Assembly (NCBI RefSeq): GCF_001898115.1
Contig: NZ_MKSQ01000023.1
Coordinates: forward strand, 62,001 to 126,000
Length of the DNA: 64,000 nucleotides
DNA from: Allobosea sp. 67-29
GTDB taxonomy: Bacteria; Pseudomonadota; Alphaproteobacteria; Rhizobiales; Beijerinckiaceae
Direction of reading: 5' to 3'
Part shown: positions 7,946 to 17,295 of the stretch, piece after piece
Position numbering within the stretch: the stretch's first letter is position 1
How the letters are laid out: each line of letters opens with the position of its first letter
The notes under the pieces: model-generated
What the model saw: only the letters and a program-made list of their open reading frames with translations
Database searches by the model: none
What the model was told of the DNA's origin: nothing
Made by a program: the position numbers and the translations under genes

Positions 7946-8422
7946 TTGACGGACCGCTTCGTCTCGAACTTCACCAACCGGCTCGACGCCAAGGGGCGCG
8001 TCTCAATTCCCTCGAGCTTCCGCTCGGTTCTCGCCAAGGACGGCTACGAGGGACTCTATGTCCACCAGGGGCTGGACCTGCCGGCGCTCGATGCCGGCGG
8101 CAATGCGCTGCGAGCCACGATCGACGACATCCTGGCGCGGTTCTCGCCCTTCTCGGACGAGTGGGAACTACTCTCGACGGCGCTGAACGGCACCTCGGAG
8201 GTGCTGAAGGTCGATCCGGAAGGGCGTATCGTGCTCAGCGAAGCGCTCAAGGCCCATGCCGGCATCGGCGATGCGGTGACCTTCGTCGGGCACGGCCACA
8301 AATTCCAGATCTGGGAGCCGGAACGCTTCCGGGCGCATCTCGATGCGGCGCGGTCGCGGCTGCGCGACGTGAAGCGGACGTTGGGCGGACTCGCGGGTTC
8401 GGCGGGAGGTTCGGGTTCATGA
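7946..8422 (+). CDS. mraZ: Transcriptional regulator MraZ
   Basis: First gene of the dcw cluster; MraZ is an AbrB-like DNA-binding protein that represses its own operon, and it forms ring-shaped oligomers. Two SpoVT-AbrB-type half motifs are present: [16 protein letters not shown] (about 11-26) and [14 protein letters not shown] about 80 residues later. I chose the TTG at 7946, giving (M)[16 protein letters not shown], the family N-terminus, with GGGAGG five bases upstream. In-frame ATGs at 7919 and 7898 would add 9 or 16 residues and are less likely. The stop overlaps the rsmH start (ATGA). A glycine/serine-rich tail ([11 protein letters not shown]) ends the protein. Its probable operator is in the region directly upstream. 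Confidence 0.93.
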   Translation: MTDRFVSNFTNRLDAKGRVSIPSSFRSVLAKDGYEGLYVHQGLDLPALDAGGNALRATIDDILARFSPFSDEWELLSTALNGTSEVLKVDPEGRIVLSEALKAHAGIGDAVTFVGHGHKFQIWEPERFRAHLDAARSRLRDVKRTLGGLAGSAGGSGS

Positions 8423-9435
8423 CGGACCAGGTTGGTTCGACCCGCCATGTGCCCGTGCTGCTTGCAGAAGTGCTCTCGGCGCTCGCGCCCAGGGCAGGCG
8501 GGCGCTATCTCGACGGTACCTTCGGGGCAGGGGGCTACAGCAAGGCGATCCTCGATGCGGCGCCCGGCTCGATCCTGCTCGGGCTCGACCGCGACCCGAG
8601 CGCGATCGCCGGCGGGGCCGATCTCGTCGCGGCGATGGCCGGGCGGCTGACGCTGTCGCAGGCGCGCTTCGGCGATCTTGCCGAGGAGGCGGAGCGCTTC
8701 CGGATGGTCCCGCTCGACGGGGTGGTGCTCGACATCGGCGTCTCGTCGATGCAGATCGACCAGCCGGAGCGCGGCTTTTCGTTCCGCTTCGACGGTCCGC
8801 TCGACATGCGCATGAGCGGCGAGGGGCAAAGCGCGAGCGATATCCTCAACGAAGCCGAGGAAGGGCTGCTCGCCAACATCTTCTACCATTACGGCGAGGA
8901 GCGCCGCTCGCGCGCCGTCGCCCGCGCCGTGGTCGAGGCGCGGCGCAAGGCGCCGCTGAGCACGACCAAGCAATTGGCCGATCTCGTCGCCGGCATCGTG
9001 CGGACCGAGCCCGGCGGCGCGCATCCGGCGACGCGGGTGTTCCAGGCGCTGCGCATCGCGGTCAACGACGAGCTCGGCGAGCTCGTCCGGGCGCTGCACG
9101 CCGCCGAGGCCGTGCTGGCGCCGGGCGGGCGTCTCGTCGTCGTCACCTTCCATTCGCTGGAAGACCGTATCGTCAAGCAGTTCCTGGCAGAGCGCTCGGG
9201 CCGCCTGCCGTCCGGCTCGCGTCACGCGCCGGCGGTCGCCGCAGCGCAACCGACCTTCCGCCTTGTCGAGAAGGGGGCCATCGGCCCGTCCGAGGCGGAA
9301 ATGCGGGCCAATCCCCGGGCGCGCTCCGCCAAGCTGCGCGCCGCGGAGCGCAACGAGGCCGCGCCGCGCCGCGCGGAGGCTGGCCTGGTCGCGCTCGCCG
9401 GCATCCCCGAACCTGCGCCGCGCCGGAGATCCTGA
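8419..9435 (+). CDS. rsmH: 16S rRNA (cytosine(1402)-N4)-methyltransferase
   Basis: Methylates N4 of C1402 in 16S rRNA at the ribosomal P site using AdoMet. The protein has 338 residues, normal for the family. It opens [10 protein letters not shown] and shows the AdoMet loop [11 protein letters not shown] (31-41), the acidic LGLDRDP end of strand 2, the [11 protein letters not shown] motif, the insertion [14 protein letters not shown], and [12 protein letters not shown] near the end. Translation is coupled to mraZ through an ATGA overlap, and ftsL begins two bases after its stop. Conserved second gene of the dcw cluster. Confidence 0.97.
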   Translation: MTDQVGSTRHVPVLLAEVLSALAPRAGGRYLDGTFGAGGYSKAILDAAPGSILLGLDRDPSAIAGGADLVAAMAGRLTLSQARFGDLAEEAERFRMVPLDGVVLDIGVSSMQIDQPERGFSFRFDGPLDMRMSGEGQSASDILNEAEEGLLANIFYHYGEERRSRAVARAVVEARRKAPLSTTKQLADLVAGIVRTEPGGAHPATRVFQALRIAVNDELGELVRALHAAEAVLAPGGRLVVVTFHSLEDRIVKQFLAERSGRLPSGSRHAPAVAAAQPTFRLVEKGAIGPSEAEMRANPRARSAKLRAAERNEAAPRRAEAGLVALAGIPEPAPRRRS

Positions 9436-9437
9436 GC

Positions 9438-9824
9438 GTGATCAAGTTTCTCCACATCATCGCCATCGGCGCCCTGGTTTCCTCGGCGGTCTATGCCTAC
9501 TCGATCAAATACGAGACGACGCTGGCGACCGAGCATCTGCAGAAGCTGAAGGCCAAGACGCAGCGCGAGCGCGACGCCATCCAGGTGCTCAAGGCGGAGT
9601 GGCAGTTCCTCAATCGTCCGGATCGTATCCAGGTTCTGGCGGACCGCCATCTCGACCTGCAGCCCTTCCAGGCGACGCAGGTGGTGAAGCCGTCGGAAAT
9701 TCCGAACCGCGGCCCGAAGGTCGACGCCATCGGCCGCAAGCTCGCCGATCTCGGCCTCGGCCTGCCGACGGAGACCCCGCGAAGCGCCAAGTCGGGTGCG
9801 ACCACGCCTGGAGCCATGCCATGA
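9438..9824 (+). CDS. ftsL: Cell division protein FtsL
   Basis: Small bitopic divisome protein that works with FtsB and FtsQ to activate FtsW-FtsI. It has 128 residues: a short N-terminus, a transmembrane segment at about 4-22 (FLHIIAIGALVSSAVYAYS), a coiled-coil stretch at about 28-58 (HLQKLKAKTQRERDAIQVLK), then the conserved LNRPDRIQVLADRHLDL element and a proline-rich tail. The start is GTG at 9438, two bases after the rsmH stop. Its stop overlaps the ftsI start (ATGA). Sequence conservation of FtsL is low in general, but topology, position and the LNRPDRI motif make the call firm. Confidence 0.93.
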   Translation: MIKFLHIIAIGALVSSAVYAYSIKYETTLATEHLQKLKAKTQRERDAIQVLKAEWQFLNRPDRIQVLADRHLDLQPFQATQVVKPSEIPNRGPKVDAIGRKLADLGLGLPTETPRSAKSGATTPGAMP

Positions 9825-11602
9825 CGGAAACGCATCGGGTCGAGCCTGGCCTGGAGACCGAGGCCGAGACCGTCGCGGCTCCGGCCATGCCGCGCTCGCG
9901 CTTCGCCTGGTTGCGCGACGTCTTCCGCATGAGCGGCGAGAAGGCCCAGCCGCGCGTCGGCCTGATCATCCTCGGATTTTCGGCCCTGTTCATCGCCATC
10001 ACCGGCCGGCTGGCCCTGCTGGCGACGTTGCCGAACGAGCAGGTCGGTATCCGCCGCGCGAGCTCCAATGCCATCTCCGCCGCGCGGCCGGACATCGTCG
10101 ACCGCAATGGCGAGATCCTCGCCACCGACATCAACGTGGTCTCTGTCTTCGCCGAACCGCGCAAGATCCTCGACAAGGACGAGGCGACTGAACTCCTGAC
10201 CGCGGTCCTGCCCGACCTCGACGCCAAGGAGCTGCGAGACAAGCTTGGCACCAAGAAGGGCTTCGTCTGGGTCAAGCGCGAGATCACGCCGCGCCAGCAG
10301 GCTGAGGTCTACCGCCTCGGCATCCCGGGCGTCGGCTTCCTGCCCGAGCACAAGCGCTTCTACCCGAACGGCCCGGCCGCAGCCCATGTGCTCGGCTTCG
10401 CCAATATCGACAATATCGGCATCGCCGGCATGGAGAAATATATCGACTCGCAGGGGCTGCAGGACCTGAACGGGGCCGGCCTGGCCACCGAGGCGAGCGA
10501 CCTCAAGCCGGTCAAGCTCTCGATCGACCTGCGCATCGAGCACCTCCTGCGGGACGAACTGGTCAAGGGCATGGAGCGCTTCCGTGCCATCGCCGCCGCC
10601 GGAGCGATCCTCGACGTGACCACCGGCGAGGTGCTGGCGCTGGTCTCGCTGCCGGATTTCGACCCTAACAACCCGGTCGATGCGCTGGAAAAGGACCGGA
10701 TCAACCGGATGAACGTCGGTGTCTACGAGATGGGCTCGACCTTCAAGGCGCTGACCATCGCGATGGCTCTCGACTCCGGCAAGGCAACCATCAATTCGAC
10801 CTATTCGACGGCCGGCGGAATGATGCGGTTCGGCCGCCAGGTGATCAAGGAGTACCATGGCACCGGGCGGACCCTGACGGTCCCCGAAGTCTTCGTGCAT
10901 TCCTCGAACATGGGTTCGATCAAGATGGCGCTCGCCGTCGGCGTCGAAGGGCACAAGGCCTTCCTCAAGAAGATGATGCAGCTCGACCGCATGCAGACGG
11001 AGCTGCCGGAAAGCGCGGCGCCGATCGTTCCGCAGCGTTGGGGCGAGATCAACACCGCGACCATCGCCTTCGGCCATGGCCTCGCCGTCGCGCCGATCCA
11101 GGCCCTCGCCGCCGTCGCTGCGCTGGTCAATGGCGGTTACCTGATGAAGCCGACCTTCCTGAAGCGTTCACAGGAAGAGGCGATGAAGGTCGCGACGCGT
11201 GTGATCAAGCCGGAGACCTCGGAGGCCCTGCGCTTCATCATGCGCATCAACGGCGAGAAGGGCTCGGCGCGCAAGGCCGACATCCCCGGTTATTTCGTGG
11301 GCGGCAAGACTGGCACCGCCGAGAAGGTCATCAACGGCCGCTATGCGAAGAACAAGAACTTCACGACCTTCACAGCGATCGTGCCGTCCGACAAACCGAG
11401 GTACCTGTTCCTGACCATCTACGACGAGCCGAAGGGCTACGCCGAGAGCGGCGGCTATTCGACGGCCGCGTGGAACGGCGGCGTCACCACTGGCAAGCTG
11501 ATCGAGCGCGCCGCTCCCCTGCTCGGTATCGTGCCGCGCTTCGATCCCCCGCCATCGCCCTTCCCGCTGATGGCGAAGCTCGGCGCCTGGGGCTCGCGCT
11601 GA
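9821..11602 (+). CDS. ftsI: Septal peptidoglycan D,D-transpeptidase FtsI (PBP3)
   Basis: Class B penicillin-binding protein that crosslinks septal peptidoglycan together with the glycosyltransferase FtsW. The 593-residue protein has a cytosolic tail of about 45 residues, a signal-anchor helix (about 46-70, GLIILGFSALFIAITGRL), a PBP dimerisation domain with RPDIVDRNGEILA, and a transpeptidase domain. The active-site motifs are in order: S-x-x-K in MGSTFK (serine near 306), SSN near 361, and KTGT near 496. The start (ATG 9821) overlaps the ftsL stop and shortens the longer open frame to the family N-terminus. A 104-bp gap with a hairpin separates it from murE. Confidence 0.97.
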   Translation: MTETHRVEPGLETEAETVAAPAMPRSRFAWLRDVFRMSGEKAQPRVGLIILGFSALFIAITGRLALLATLPNEQVGIRRASSNAISAARPDIVDRNGEILATDINVVSVFAEPRKILDKDEATELLTAVLPDLDAKELRDKLGTKKGFVWVKREITPRQQAEVYRLGIPGVGFLPEHKRFYPNGPAAAHVLGFANIDNIGIAGMEKYIDSQGLQDLNGAGLATEASDLKPVKLSIDLRIEHLLRDELVKGMERFRAIAAAGAILDVTTGEVLALVSLPDFDPNNPVDALEKDRINRMNVGVYEMGSTFKALTIAMALDSGKATINSTYSTAGGMMRFGRQVIKEYHGTGRTLTVPEVFVHSSNMGSIKMALAVGVEGHKAFLKKMMQLDRMQTELPESAAPIVPQRWGEINTATIAFGHGLAVAPIQALAAVAALVNGGYLMKPTFLKRSQEEAMKVATRVIKPETSEALRFIMRINGEKGSARKADIPGYFVGGKTGTAEKVINGRYAKNKNFTTFTAIVPSDKPRYLFLTIYDEPKGYAESGGYSTAAWNGGVTTGKLIERAAPLLGIVPRFDPPPSPFPLMAKLGAWGSR

Positions 11603-11652
11603 GGCTTGACCTTGGCCCGCGCGACCGTCCAGTTGAGCCGGGTTGCGGATGC

Positions 11653-11677
11653 GCCTCGGCTTGAGCCAAGCGGAGGC
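11653..11677 (+). other. Perfect interrupted hairpin in the murE leader
   Basis: GCCTC (11653-11657), G, GCTTG (11659-11663), loop AGC, CAAGC (11667-11671), G, GAGGC (11673-11677): two five-pair stems separated by one G-G mismatch, with a three-base loop. It ends 17 bases before the first possible murE start codon. No T run follows, so it is not an ordinary terminator; an effect on murE translation or mRNA decay is possible. Confidence 0.45.
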
Positions 11678-11706
11678 TCCGGGACGGCAGCGGAATGGTG
11701 AATGCG

Positions 11707-13158
11707 ATGTCCTGGAGACTAGACGAGCTTTTCCCCGAGATATTCGATCCGGAGGCGGCCAGCCAGCAGGTGCACGCCGTCGCGTTCGACAGCCGCAAGG
11801 TCACCGGGGACGACGTCTTCGTCGCGCTTGCCGGCGCCAGGACGGATGGCGAGCGCTTCATCCTGGATGCGGTCGGGCATGGAGCCGTCGCCGTGGTCTC
11901 GGGCGGACCGCGCCCGGCCGACCTGCCGGCCGGCGTCGCCTTCGCGCAGGTCAAGGATCCGAGGCTGGCGCTGGCGCTGGCGGCCGCGACGATCCATCCG
12001 CGCCAGCCCGAGACCATCGTCGCGGTGACGGGAACGAGCGGCAAATCCTCCGTGGCTGACTTCACCCGCCAGATCTTCCAGGCCCTCGGTCATGAATCCG
12101 CCAGTCTCGGCACCATCGGCGTGGTCACCGCGAAAGGTGCCGATTACGGCTCGCTGACCACGCCCGACCCGCTGTCGCTGCACGCTTCGCTCGACAGGCT
12201 GGCCGGAGAGGGCGTGACCCATCTCGCCATGGAAGCTTCCTCGCATGGGCTCGACCAGCGTCGGCTCGACGGGGTGCGGCTCAAGGCCGGCGCCTTTCTC
12301 AATCTCGGGCGCGACCATCTCGACTATCATCCCAGCGTCGAAGACTATCTTGCCGCCAAGCTGAGACTCTGGGAGTTGCTGCCGGCCGGCGCGCCGGTCG
12401 TCATCAACCGCGACGAGCCTTATGCGGAGGAGGCCTCGCGAGCTGCCGAATCCGGCGGGCACCCGATCATCGGCATCGGTCGCAAGGGCGAGACTCTGAG
12501 GCTGCTGGCCAATGAGCGGGACGGTTTTGCACAGCGCCTGACTGTCGGCATCGACGGCGAGCCGGTTTCCGTCTCGCTGCCGCTGGTCGGCGATTTCATG
12601 GCCGGCAATGCGCTGGTCGCGGCGGGATTAGCCATCGCGACCGGCGCCGATGGGCGCAAGGCTTTGGAGGCGATCTCCGGACTCACAGGCGTCGCCGGCC
12701 GGCTTGAGCGCGTGGGCGAGGCGAATGGCGGGCTCGTCGTCGTCGACTATGCCCACAAGCCCGATGCGCTGGCGGCGGTGCTGGCCACGCTCAGGCCCTA
12801 TGCGACCGGGCGGCTGATCTGCGTCTTCGGCTGCGGCGGAGACCGCGACAAGGGCAAACGGCCGCTGATGGGCGCGATCGCCGCCGAGAAGGCCGATATC
12901 GCCATCGTCACCGACGACAATCCGCGCAGCGAGGATCCGGCGACGATCCGGGCCGAGATCATGGCCGCCTCGCCGAAGCTCACGGAGATCGGCGACCGCG
13001 AGGAAGCGATCCGCGCCGCCGTGACGATGCTGAAGCCTGGGGATTTGCTGGTGGTGGCCGGAAAAGGCCATGAAACCGGCCAGATCATAGGCGAGCGCAC
13101 ATTGCCTTTCTCGGACCATGAGGTCGTGCGGAAAGCGCTGTCGGAGATTCAAGGATGA
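11707..13158 (+). CDS. murE: UDP-MurNAc-L-Ala-D-Glu:meso-diaminopimelate ligase MurE
   Basis: Cytoplasmic Mur ligase that adds the third peptide residue to the lipid II precursor. It has the N-terminal UMAG-binding domain, an ATP-binding centre with the P-loop TGTSGKSS (about 107-114; alphaproteobacterial members often have SGK in place of NGK), the MEASSHGL motif, the RDHLDYH element, and a C-terminal domain with DNPRSEDP near 404. DNPR is the recognition motif for meso-diaminopimelate, so the wall is mDAP-type. The start at 11707 (MSWRLDEL) is preferred; an ATG four codons upstream (11695) is in frame. The stop overlaps murF (ATGA). Confidence 0.97.
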   Translation: MSWRLDELFPEIFDPEAASQQVHAVAFDSRKVTGDDVFVALAGARTDGERFILDAVGHGAVAVVSGGPRPADLPAGVAFAQVKDPRLALALAAATIHPRQPETIVAVTGTSGKSSVADFTRQIFQALGHESASLGTIGVVTAKGADYGSLTTPDPLSLHASLDRLAGEGVTHLAMEASSHGLDQRRLDGVRLKAGAFLNLGRDHLDYHPSVEDYLAAKLRLWELLPAGAPVVINRDEPYAEEASRAAESGGHPIIGIGRKGETLRLLANERDGFAQRLTVGIDGEPVSVSLPLVGDFMAGNALVAAGLAIATGADGRKALEAISGLTGVAGRLERVGEANGGLVVVDYAHKPDALAAVLATLRPYATGRLICVFGCGGDRDKGKRPLMGAIAAEKADIAIVTDDNPRSEDPATIRAEIMAASPKLTEIGDREEAIRAAVTMLKPGDLLVVAGKGHETGQIIGERTLPFSDHEVVRKALSEIQG

Positions 13159-14579
13159 GCGCCCCGCTCTGGACCGGAGACAAGCTGATTGCGGCGCTCG
13201 GCGCGAAGCCTGAGGGCGCGGTGCCGCCGGTCGTGACGGGCGCCTCGATCGATACCCGCACGCTGGAGCCCGGCGACATCTTCTTCGCCATCACCGGCGA
13301 GGCGCGAAACGGGCATGATTTCGTCAAGGGCGCGCTGGAGAAGGGCGCGGCGCTGGCCGTGATCGACGAGGCGCATGCGGCTGAATTCGAGGGCGCAGGC
13401 GCGCTCGCCGTCGTGCCGGACGTGTTGAAGGCGATGGAGCACGCGGGTGCGGCCCGCCGCGCCGCGCTCAAGGCAGGCATCGTCGCGGTCACCGGCTCGG
13501 TCGGCAAGACCGGCACCAAGGAAGCGCTGCGCCTCGTACTTTCGCGCCAGGGCAAGACCCATGCGCCGGTCGCCTCCTACAACAACCATTGGGGCGTGCC
13601 GCTGACACTGGTGCGTACCCCGGCCGAGGTCGCCTATGGCGTCTACGAGATCGGCATGAACAGCCCCGGCGAGATCCTGCCGCTGGCGCGCATGGTGCGG
13701 CCGCAAGTCTCCATCATCACCACGATCGCCCCAGTGCATCTGGCGGCCTTCGCCTCGCTCGAAGGCATCGCGGAGGAGAAGGCCGGTGTTTTCTGGGAAC
13801 TCGAGAAGGGCGGTACGGCGATCATCAATGCCGATATTCCGCAATCGGAACTGCTGCGCGACATCGCCCGGTCCGGCCCGGCCGGGCAGATCGTTACCTT
13901 CGGCGAAAGCCCCGACGCCGATGTCCGGCTGATCTCCTGCGCTCTCAAAGCGGACATGTCGACGGTCGAGGCGCGGGTGCTGGGTCAATCGGTGACCTAC
14001 AGGCTTGGCAGTCCCGGCAAGCATATCGTGCTGAATTCGCTCGCGGTACTGGCGACGGTGCAGGCGCTCGGCGCCGACCTCGCGCTGGCGGCTCTCGCAT
14101 TGGGCGATCTCAAGCCGCCGGCCGGGCGTGGAGCGCGGCAGACGCTGCAGGCTCCCGGCGGGCGCTTCACGCTGCTCGACGAGAGCTACAACGGCAATCC
14201 GGCCTCGATGCGCGCGGCGATCGAAAATCTCGGACGCCTGCCGGTCGAAGGCAGGGGGCGGCGGATCGCCGTGCTCGGCGACATGCTGGAACTCGGTCCG
14301 AGCGGAGGCGAGCTGCACAAGGGCCTGGCCGAACCGCTCGCCGCCAACGGAATCGACAAGGTCTTTGCCTGCGGACCGCTGATGAAGGAGCTCTATGAGA
14401 GCTTGCCTTCGGCCATGCGGGGGGCTTATGCCCCCGCATCGGGCGCTTTGGAACCGCTCGTGCTCGATGCAATCCGCGCCGGCGACGTCGTCACGGTGAA
14501 GGGATCGCTGGGCTCGCGCATGGGGCCGATCGTCAAGGCGCTCCTTGCGCGCTTTCCTGCCGTGCCCGCCGACGACTGA
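13155..14579 (+). CDS. murF: UDP-MurNAc-tripeptide:D-Ala-D-Ala ligase MurF
   Basis: Adds D-alanyl-D-alanine to UDP-MurNAc-tripeptide, finishing the cytoplasmic pentapeptide precursor. A 474-residue Mur ligase with an N-terminal domain containing GASIDTRTLEPGDIFFA, the P-loop VTGSVGKTGTKE (about 111-122), NNHWGVPLT, the EIGMNSPGEI motif, the IAPVHL element, and the C-terminal DESYNGNPASM motif typical of MurF. The start overlaps the murE stop by four bases, implying translational coupling. It is followed by a palindromic intergenic element, so the tight gene packing is broken before mraY. Confidence 0.97.
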   Translation: MSAPLWTGDKLIAALGAKPEGAVPPVVTGASIDTRTLEPGDIFFAITGEARNGHDFVKGALEKGAALAVIDEAHAAEFEGAGALAVVPDVLKAMEHAGAARRAALKAGIVAVTGSVGKTGTKEALRLVLSRQGKTHAPVASYNNHWGVPLTLVRTPAEVAYGVYEIGMNSPGEILPLARMVRPQVSIITTIAPVHLAAFASLEGIAEEKAGVFWELEKGGTAIINADIPQSELLRDIARSGPAGQIVTFGESPDADVRLISCALKADMSTVEARVLGQSVTYRLGSPGKHIVLNSLAVLATVQALGADLALAALALGDLKPPAGRGARQTLQAPGGRFTLLDESYNGNPASMRAAIENLGRLPVEGRGRRIAVLGDMLELGPSGGELHKGLAEPLAANGIDKVFACGPLMKELYESLPSAMRGAYAPASGALEPLVLDAIRAGDVVTVKGSLGSRMGPIVKALLARFPAVPADD

Positions 14580-14580
14580 A

Positions 14581-14624
14581 GCATTTTCAAGCGAAGTGGA
14601 TACCGGTTCGCGTGAAGAAAATGC
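14581..14624. repeat. Palindromic intergenic repeat between murF and mraY
   Basis: GCATTTTC (14581-14588) pairs with GAAAATGC (14617-14624) and the inner GCGAA (14591-14595) with TTCGC (14607-14611); the centre contains ACCGGTTC. From memory, elements with this sequence recur between genes in many Rhizobiales genomes. No T run follows. It fills the murF-mraY gap and shares the ACCGGTTC core with the element between mraY and murD. Confidence 0.75.
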
Positions 14625-14683
14625 GACATACCAAACGATTCTGATCCGACCTTTCCGACCGTTTCCCGAGAGATCGCCCGCCC

Positions 14684-15766
14684 ATGCTCGCCTGGCTCGC
14701 CGAATTGTCCGGCACCTTCCCGGCCCTCAACGTCTTCCGCTACATCACCTTCCGAGCGGGCGGGGCGACGGCGACGGCGCTGCTCTTCGTCTTCTTCTTC
14801 GGGCCGGCGGCGATCTCCTGGCTCAGGATCAAGCAGGGCAAGGGCCAGCCGATCCGCACCGACGGGCCCGAATCCCATCTCGCCAAGCGCGGCACGCCGA
14901 CCATGGGCGGGCTTATGATCCTGACCGGCCTGTTCGTCGCGGTCCTGCTCTGGGGCAATCTGCGCAACCCTTATGTCTGGATCGTGCTGTTCGTCACGGC
15001 GTCCTACGGCGCCATCGGCTTCTATGACGACTATCTCAAGGTGACGAAGCAGTCGCACAAAGGCTTCTCCGGCAAGGCCCGCATCGCCATCGAGGTCGTG
15101 GTCGCCGTCGTCGCCTGCTTCTTCGTGATGCAGACGCAGCCGCCGGCGATCGCCTCGGGCTTCGCCATGCCCTTCCTCAAGGAAGCGATCATCCCGCTCG
15201 GCATCCTGTTCCCGCTGGTCACAGCCTTCGTCGTGGTGGGCGCCGGCAATTCGGTGAACCTGACCGACGGGCTCGACGGGCTCGCCATCGTGCCGGTGAT
15301 GATCGCTGCCGGCACCTTCGGCTTCATCTCCTATCTCGTCGGCAACGCCATCTTCGCCAATTATCTGCAGATCCACCATGTGCCTGGCGCGGGCGAACTG
15401 GCGGTGATCTGCGGGGCGGTGATCGGGGCGGGGCTCGGCTTTCTCTGGTTCAACGCGCCGCCGGCCCAGATCTTCATGGGCGACACGGGGTCGCTCGGTC
15501 TAGGGGGCCTGCTCGGCACCATCGCCGTCGCGACCAAGCACGAGATCGTGCTGGCCGTCGTCGGCGGGCTTTTCGTGGTCGAGGCGCTTTCGGTCATCAT
15601 CCAGGTCTTCGTGTTCAAGCGCACCGGCAAACGGGTCTTCCTGATGGCACCGATCCACCATCATTTCGAGAAGCTGGGCTGGACCGAACCGCAGGTGGTG
15701 ATCCGCTTCTGGATCATCTCGGTCGTGCTGGCGCTGGTCGGCCTCGCCACGCTGAAGCTGCGCTGA
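14684..15766 (+). CDS. mraY: Phospho-N-acetylmuramoyl-pentapeptide transferase MraY
   Basis: Integral membrane enzyme that joins UDP-MurNAc-pentapeptide to undecaprenyl phosphate, making lipid I. It has 360 residues and ten predicted membrane segments. Family motifs are all present: [19 protein letters not shown] early on, the metal-binding DD in GFYDDYLKV (about 112-120), [10 protein letters not shown] near 192, [12 protein letters not shown] near 265, and the substrate loop [13 protein letters not shown] near 325. It is bracketed by two different palindromic elements, one in each intergenic gap, in contrast to the overlapping genes upstream. Confidence 0.98.
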   Translation: MLAWLAELSGTFPALNVFRYITFRAGGATATALLFVFFFGPAAISWLRIKQGKGQPIRTDGPESHLAKRGTPTMGGLMILTGLFVAVLLWGNLRNPYVWIVLFVTASYGAIGFYDDYLKVTKQSHKGFSGKARIAIEVVVAVVACFFVMQTQPPAIASGFAMPFLKEAIIPLGILFPLVTAFVVVGAGNSVNLTDGLDGLAIVPVMIAAGTFGFISYLVGNAIFANYLQIHHVPGAGELAVICGAVIGAGLGFLWFNAPPAQIFMGDTGSLGLGGLLGTIAVATKHEIVLAVVGGLFVVEALSVIIQVFVFKRTGKRVFLMAPIHHHFEKLGWTEPQVVIRFWIISVVLALVGLATLKLR

Positions 15767-15782
15767 GAGCGAGGGTATGAAG

Positions 15783-15829
15783 GGTATGATGTCCCCCGAA
15801 AACCGGTTCCCACTTTTCGGCATCATACC
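15783..15829. repeat. Palindromic intergenic repeat between mraY and murD
   Basis: A 9-bp perfect outer inverted repeat, GGTATGATG (15783-15791) and CATCATACC (15821-15829), encloses CCGAAAA (15796-15802) and TTTTCGG (15814-15820). The centre carries ACCGGTTC, shared with the murF-mraY element. I recall this palindrome as a common Rhizobiales intergenic element. It ends three bases before the murD ATG, so in RNA it would fold right next to the ribosome site. Confidence 0.78.
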
Positions 15830-15832
15830 GCG

Positions 15833-17281
15833 ATGACGCCCGTCACCGTCTTCGCCGGGCATAAGGTCGCCCTGTTCGGCCTCGGTGGCTCGGGGCTCGC
15901 GACCGCACAGGCGCTCAAGGCCGGCGGCGCCGAGGTCGCGGCCTGGGACGACAGCGAGAAGAGCCGCGACAAGGCCGTGGCCGAGGGCATCGCGGTCATC
16001 GACCTGGCGCGTGCGGACTGGTCGGGCTTCGCCGCCTTCGTGCTGTCGCCGGGCGTGCCTCTGACCCATCCCGAACCGCATTGGACGGTGGCGAAGGCCA
16101 AGGCCGCAGGCGTCGAGATCATCGGCGACGTGGAGCTATTCTTCCGCGAGCGGGCGGAGATCGCTCCGGCCGCACCGGTCGTCTGCATCACCGGGACCAA
16201 TGGCAAGTCGACGACGACGGCGCTGATCGCGCATGTGCTCAAGGCGGCAGGCCGCGACGCGCAGATGGGCGGCAATATCGGCACTGCCGTTCTGGCGCTG
16301 GCGCCGCCGGCCGCGAACCGCGTCCATGTCATCGAGTGCTCGAGCTACCAGATCGATCTCGCTCCTTCGCTCAAGCCCACCGTCGGTATCCAGATGAACC
16401 TGACGCCCGATCATCTCGACCGGCACGGCTCGCTGGAAAACTATGCGGCCATCAAGGAACGGCTGGTTTCGGCGGCCGACATCGCAGTGGTCGGCGTCGA
16501 CGACGAGCCCTCGCGGCAGATGGCGCTGAGACGCATGGCCGGGGGGCGATCGCTGGTCGAGATCAGCGGCGAGCGACCGCTCGACGAAGGCGTCTTCGCC
16601 GAGGTCGTCGAGCATGAGGGGCGGCGCGAGACGCTGATCGTCGTGGCGCAGAGCGGCAAACGGCGCGTCGTCGCCAGCCTGGCGGACATCGGTTCGCTGC
16701 GCGGCTCGCACAATGCCCAGAACGCGGCGGCCGCCTTCGCCGCCTGCGCGGCGCTGGGCCTGAGCGATGCCGAGATCGCCGCCGGCTTCCGGAGCTATCC
16801 GGGGCTGGCGCATCGCATGGAGGAACTCGGCCGGATCGGCCGTGTCGTGTTCATCAACGATTCCAAGGCGACCAATGCGGATTCGACCGAGAAGGCGCTG
16901 ACCTCCTTCCGCGACATCTTCTGGATCCTCGGTGGCAAGGCCAAGGAGGGGGGTATCGAATCGCTGCGCCGCTATTTCCCGAACATCGCCCGGGCCTACC
17001 TGATCGGCGCGGCGAGCGACCTCTTCGCGGCGACCTTCGACGCTGACGGCCGCGTCGCCTATGAGCGCAGCGTCACGCTCGACAAGGCGGTGGCCGATGC
17101 GACGCGCGATGCGCTGGCACAGCCGGGCGAGGGTGAGATCGCTGTGCTGCTCTCGCCGGCCTGCGCCTCCTTCGACCAGTTCCCGAATTTCGAAGTGCGC
17201 GGCGACACCTTCCGCAAGCTGGTGGCGGCGCTGCCCGGGTTCGTGCCTTTCGGGGCGGCCAGAGCCACGGACCGCCCCTAG
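15833..17281 (+). CDS. murD: UDP-MurNAc-L-alanine:D-glutamate ligase MurD
   Basis: Adds D-glutamate as the second residue of the stem peptide. A 482-residue Mur ligase: an N-terminal Rossmann-like UDP-binding domain ([14 protein letters not shown]), the P-loop [15 protein letters not shown] (about 117-131), [11 protein letters not shown], the ECSSYQID motif diagnostic of Mur[11 protein letters not shown], then the C-terminal domain with [13 protein letters not shown] and [11 protein letters not shown], both MurD signatures. The ATG sits directly after a palindromic repeat, and no strong ribosome site is seen between. It ends 14 bp before a reverse-strand cytochrome gene, where the dcw order is interrupted. 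Confidence 0.97.
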   Translation: MTPVTVFAGHKVALFGLGGSGLATAQALKAGGAEVAAWDDSEKSRDKAVAEGIAVIDLARADWSGFAAFVLSPGVPLTHPEPHWTVAKAKAAGVEIIGDVELFFRERAEIAPAAPVVCITGTNGKSTTTALIAHVLKAAGRDAQMGGNIGTAVLALAPPAANRVHVIECSSYQIDLAPSLKPTVGIQMNLTPDHLDRHGSLENYAAIKERLVSAADIAVVGVDDEPSRQMALRRMAGGRSLVEISGERPLDEGVFAEVVEHEGRRETLIVVAQSGKRRVVASLADIGSLRGSHNAQNAAAAFAACAALGLSDAEIAAGFRSYPGLAHRMEELGRIGRVVFINDSKATNADSTEKALTSFRDIFWILGGKAKEGGIESLRRYFPNIARAYLIGAASDLFAATFDADGRVAYERSVTLDKAVADATRDALAQPGEGEIAVLLSPACASFDQFPNFEVRGDTFRKLVAALPGFVPFGAARATDRP

Positions 17282-17295
17282 GGATAGCGTGCCGC

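Noticed and set aside
12028..12051. P-loop of MurE reads GTSGKSS instead of GTNGKTT
   Set aside because: SGK-type variants are, to my knowledge, usual in alphaproteobacterial MurE proteins, and lysine and the glycine frame are kept, so it is not a defect.
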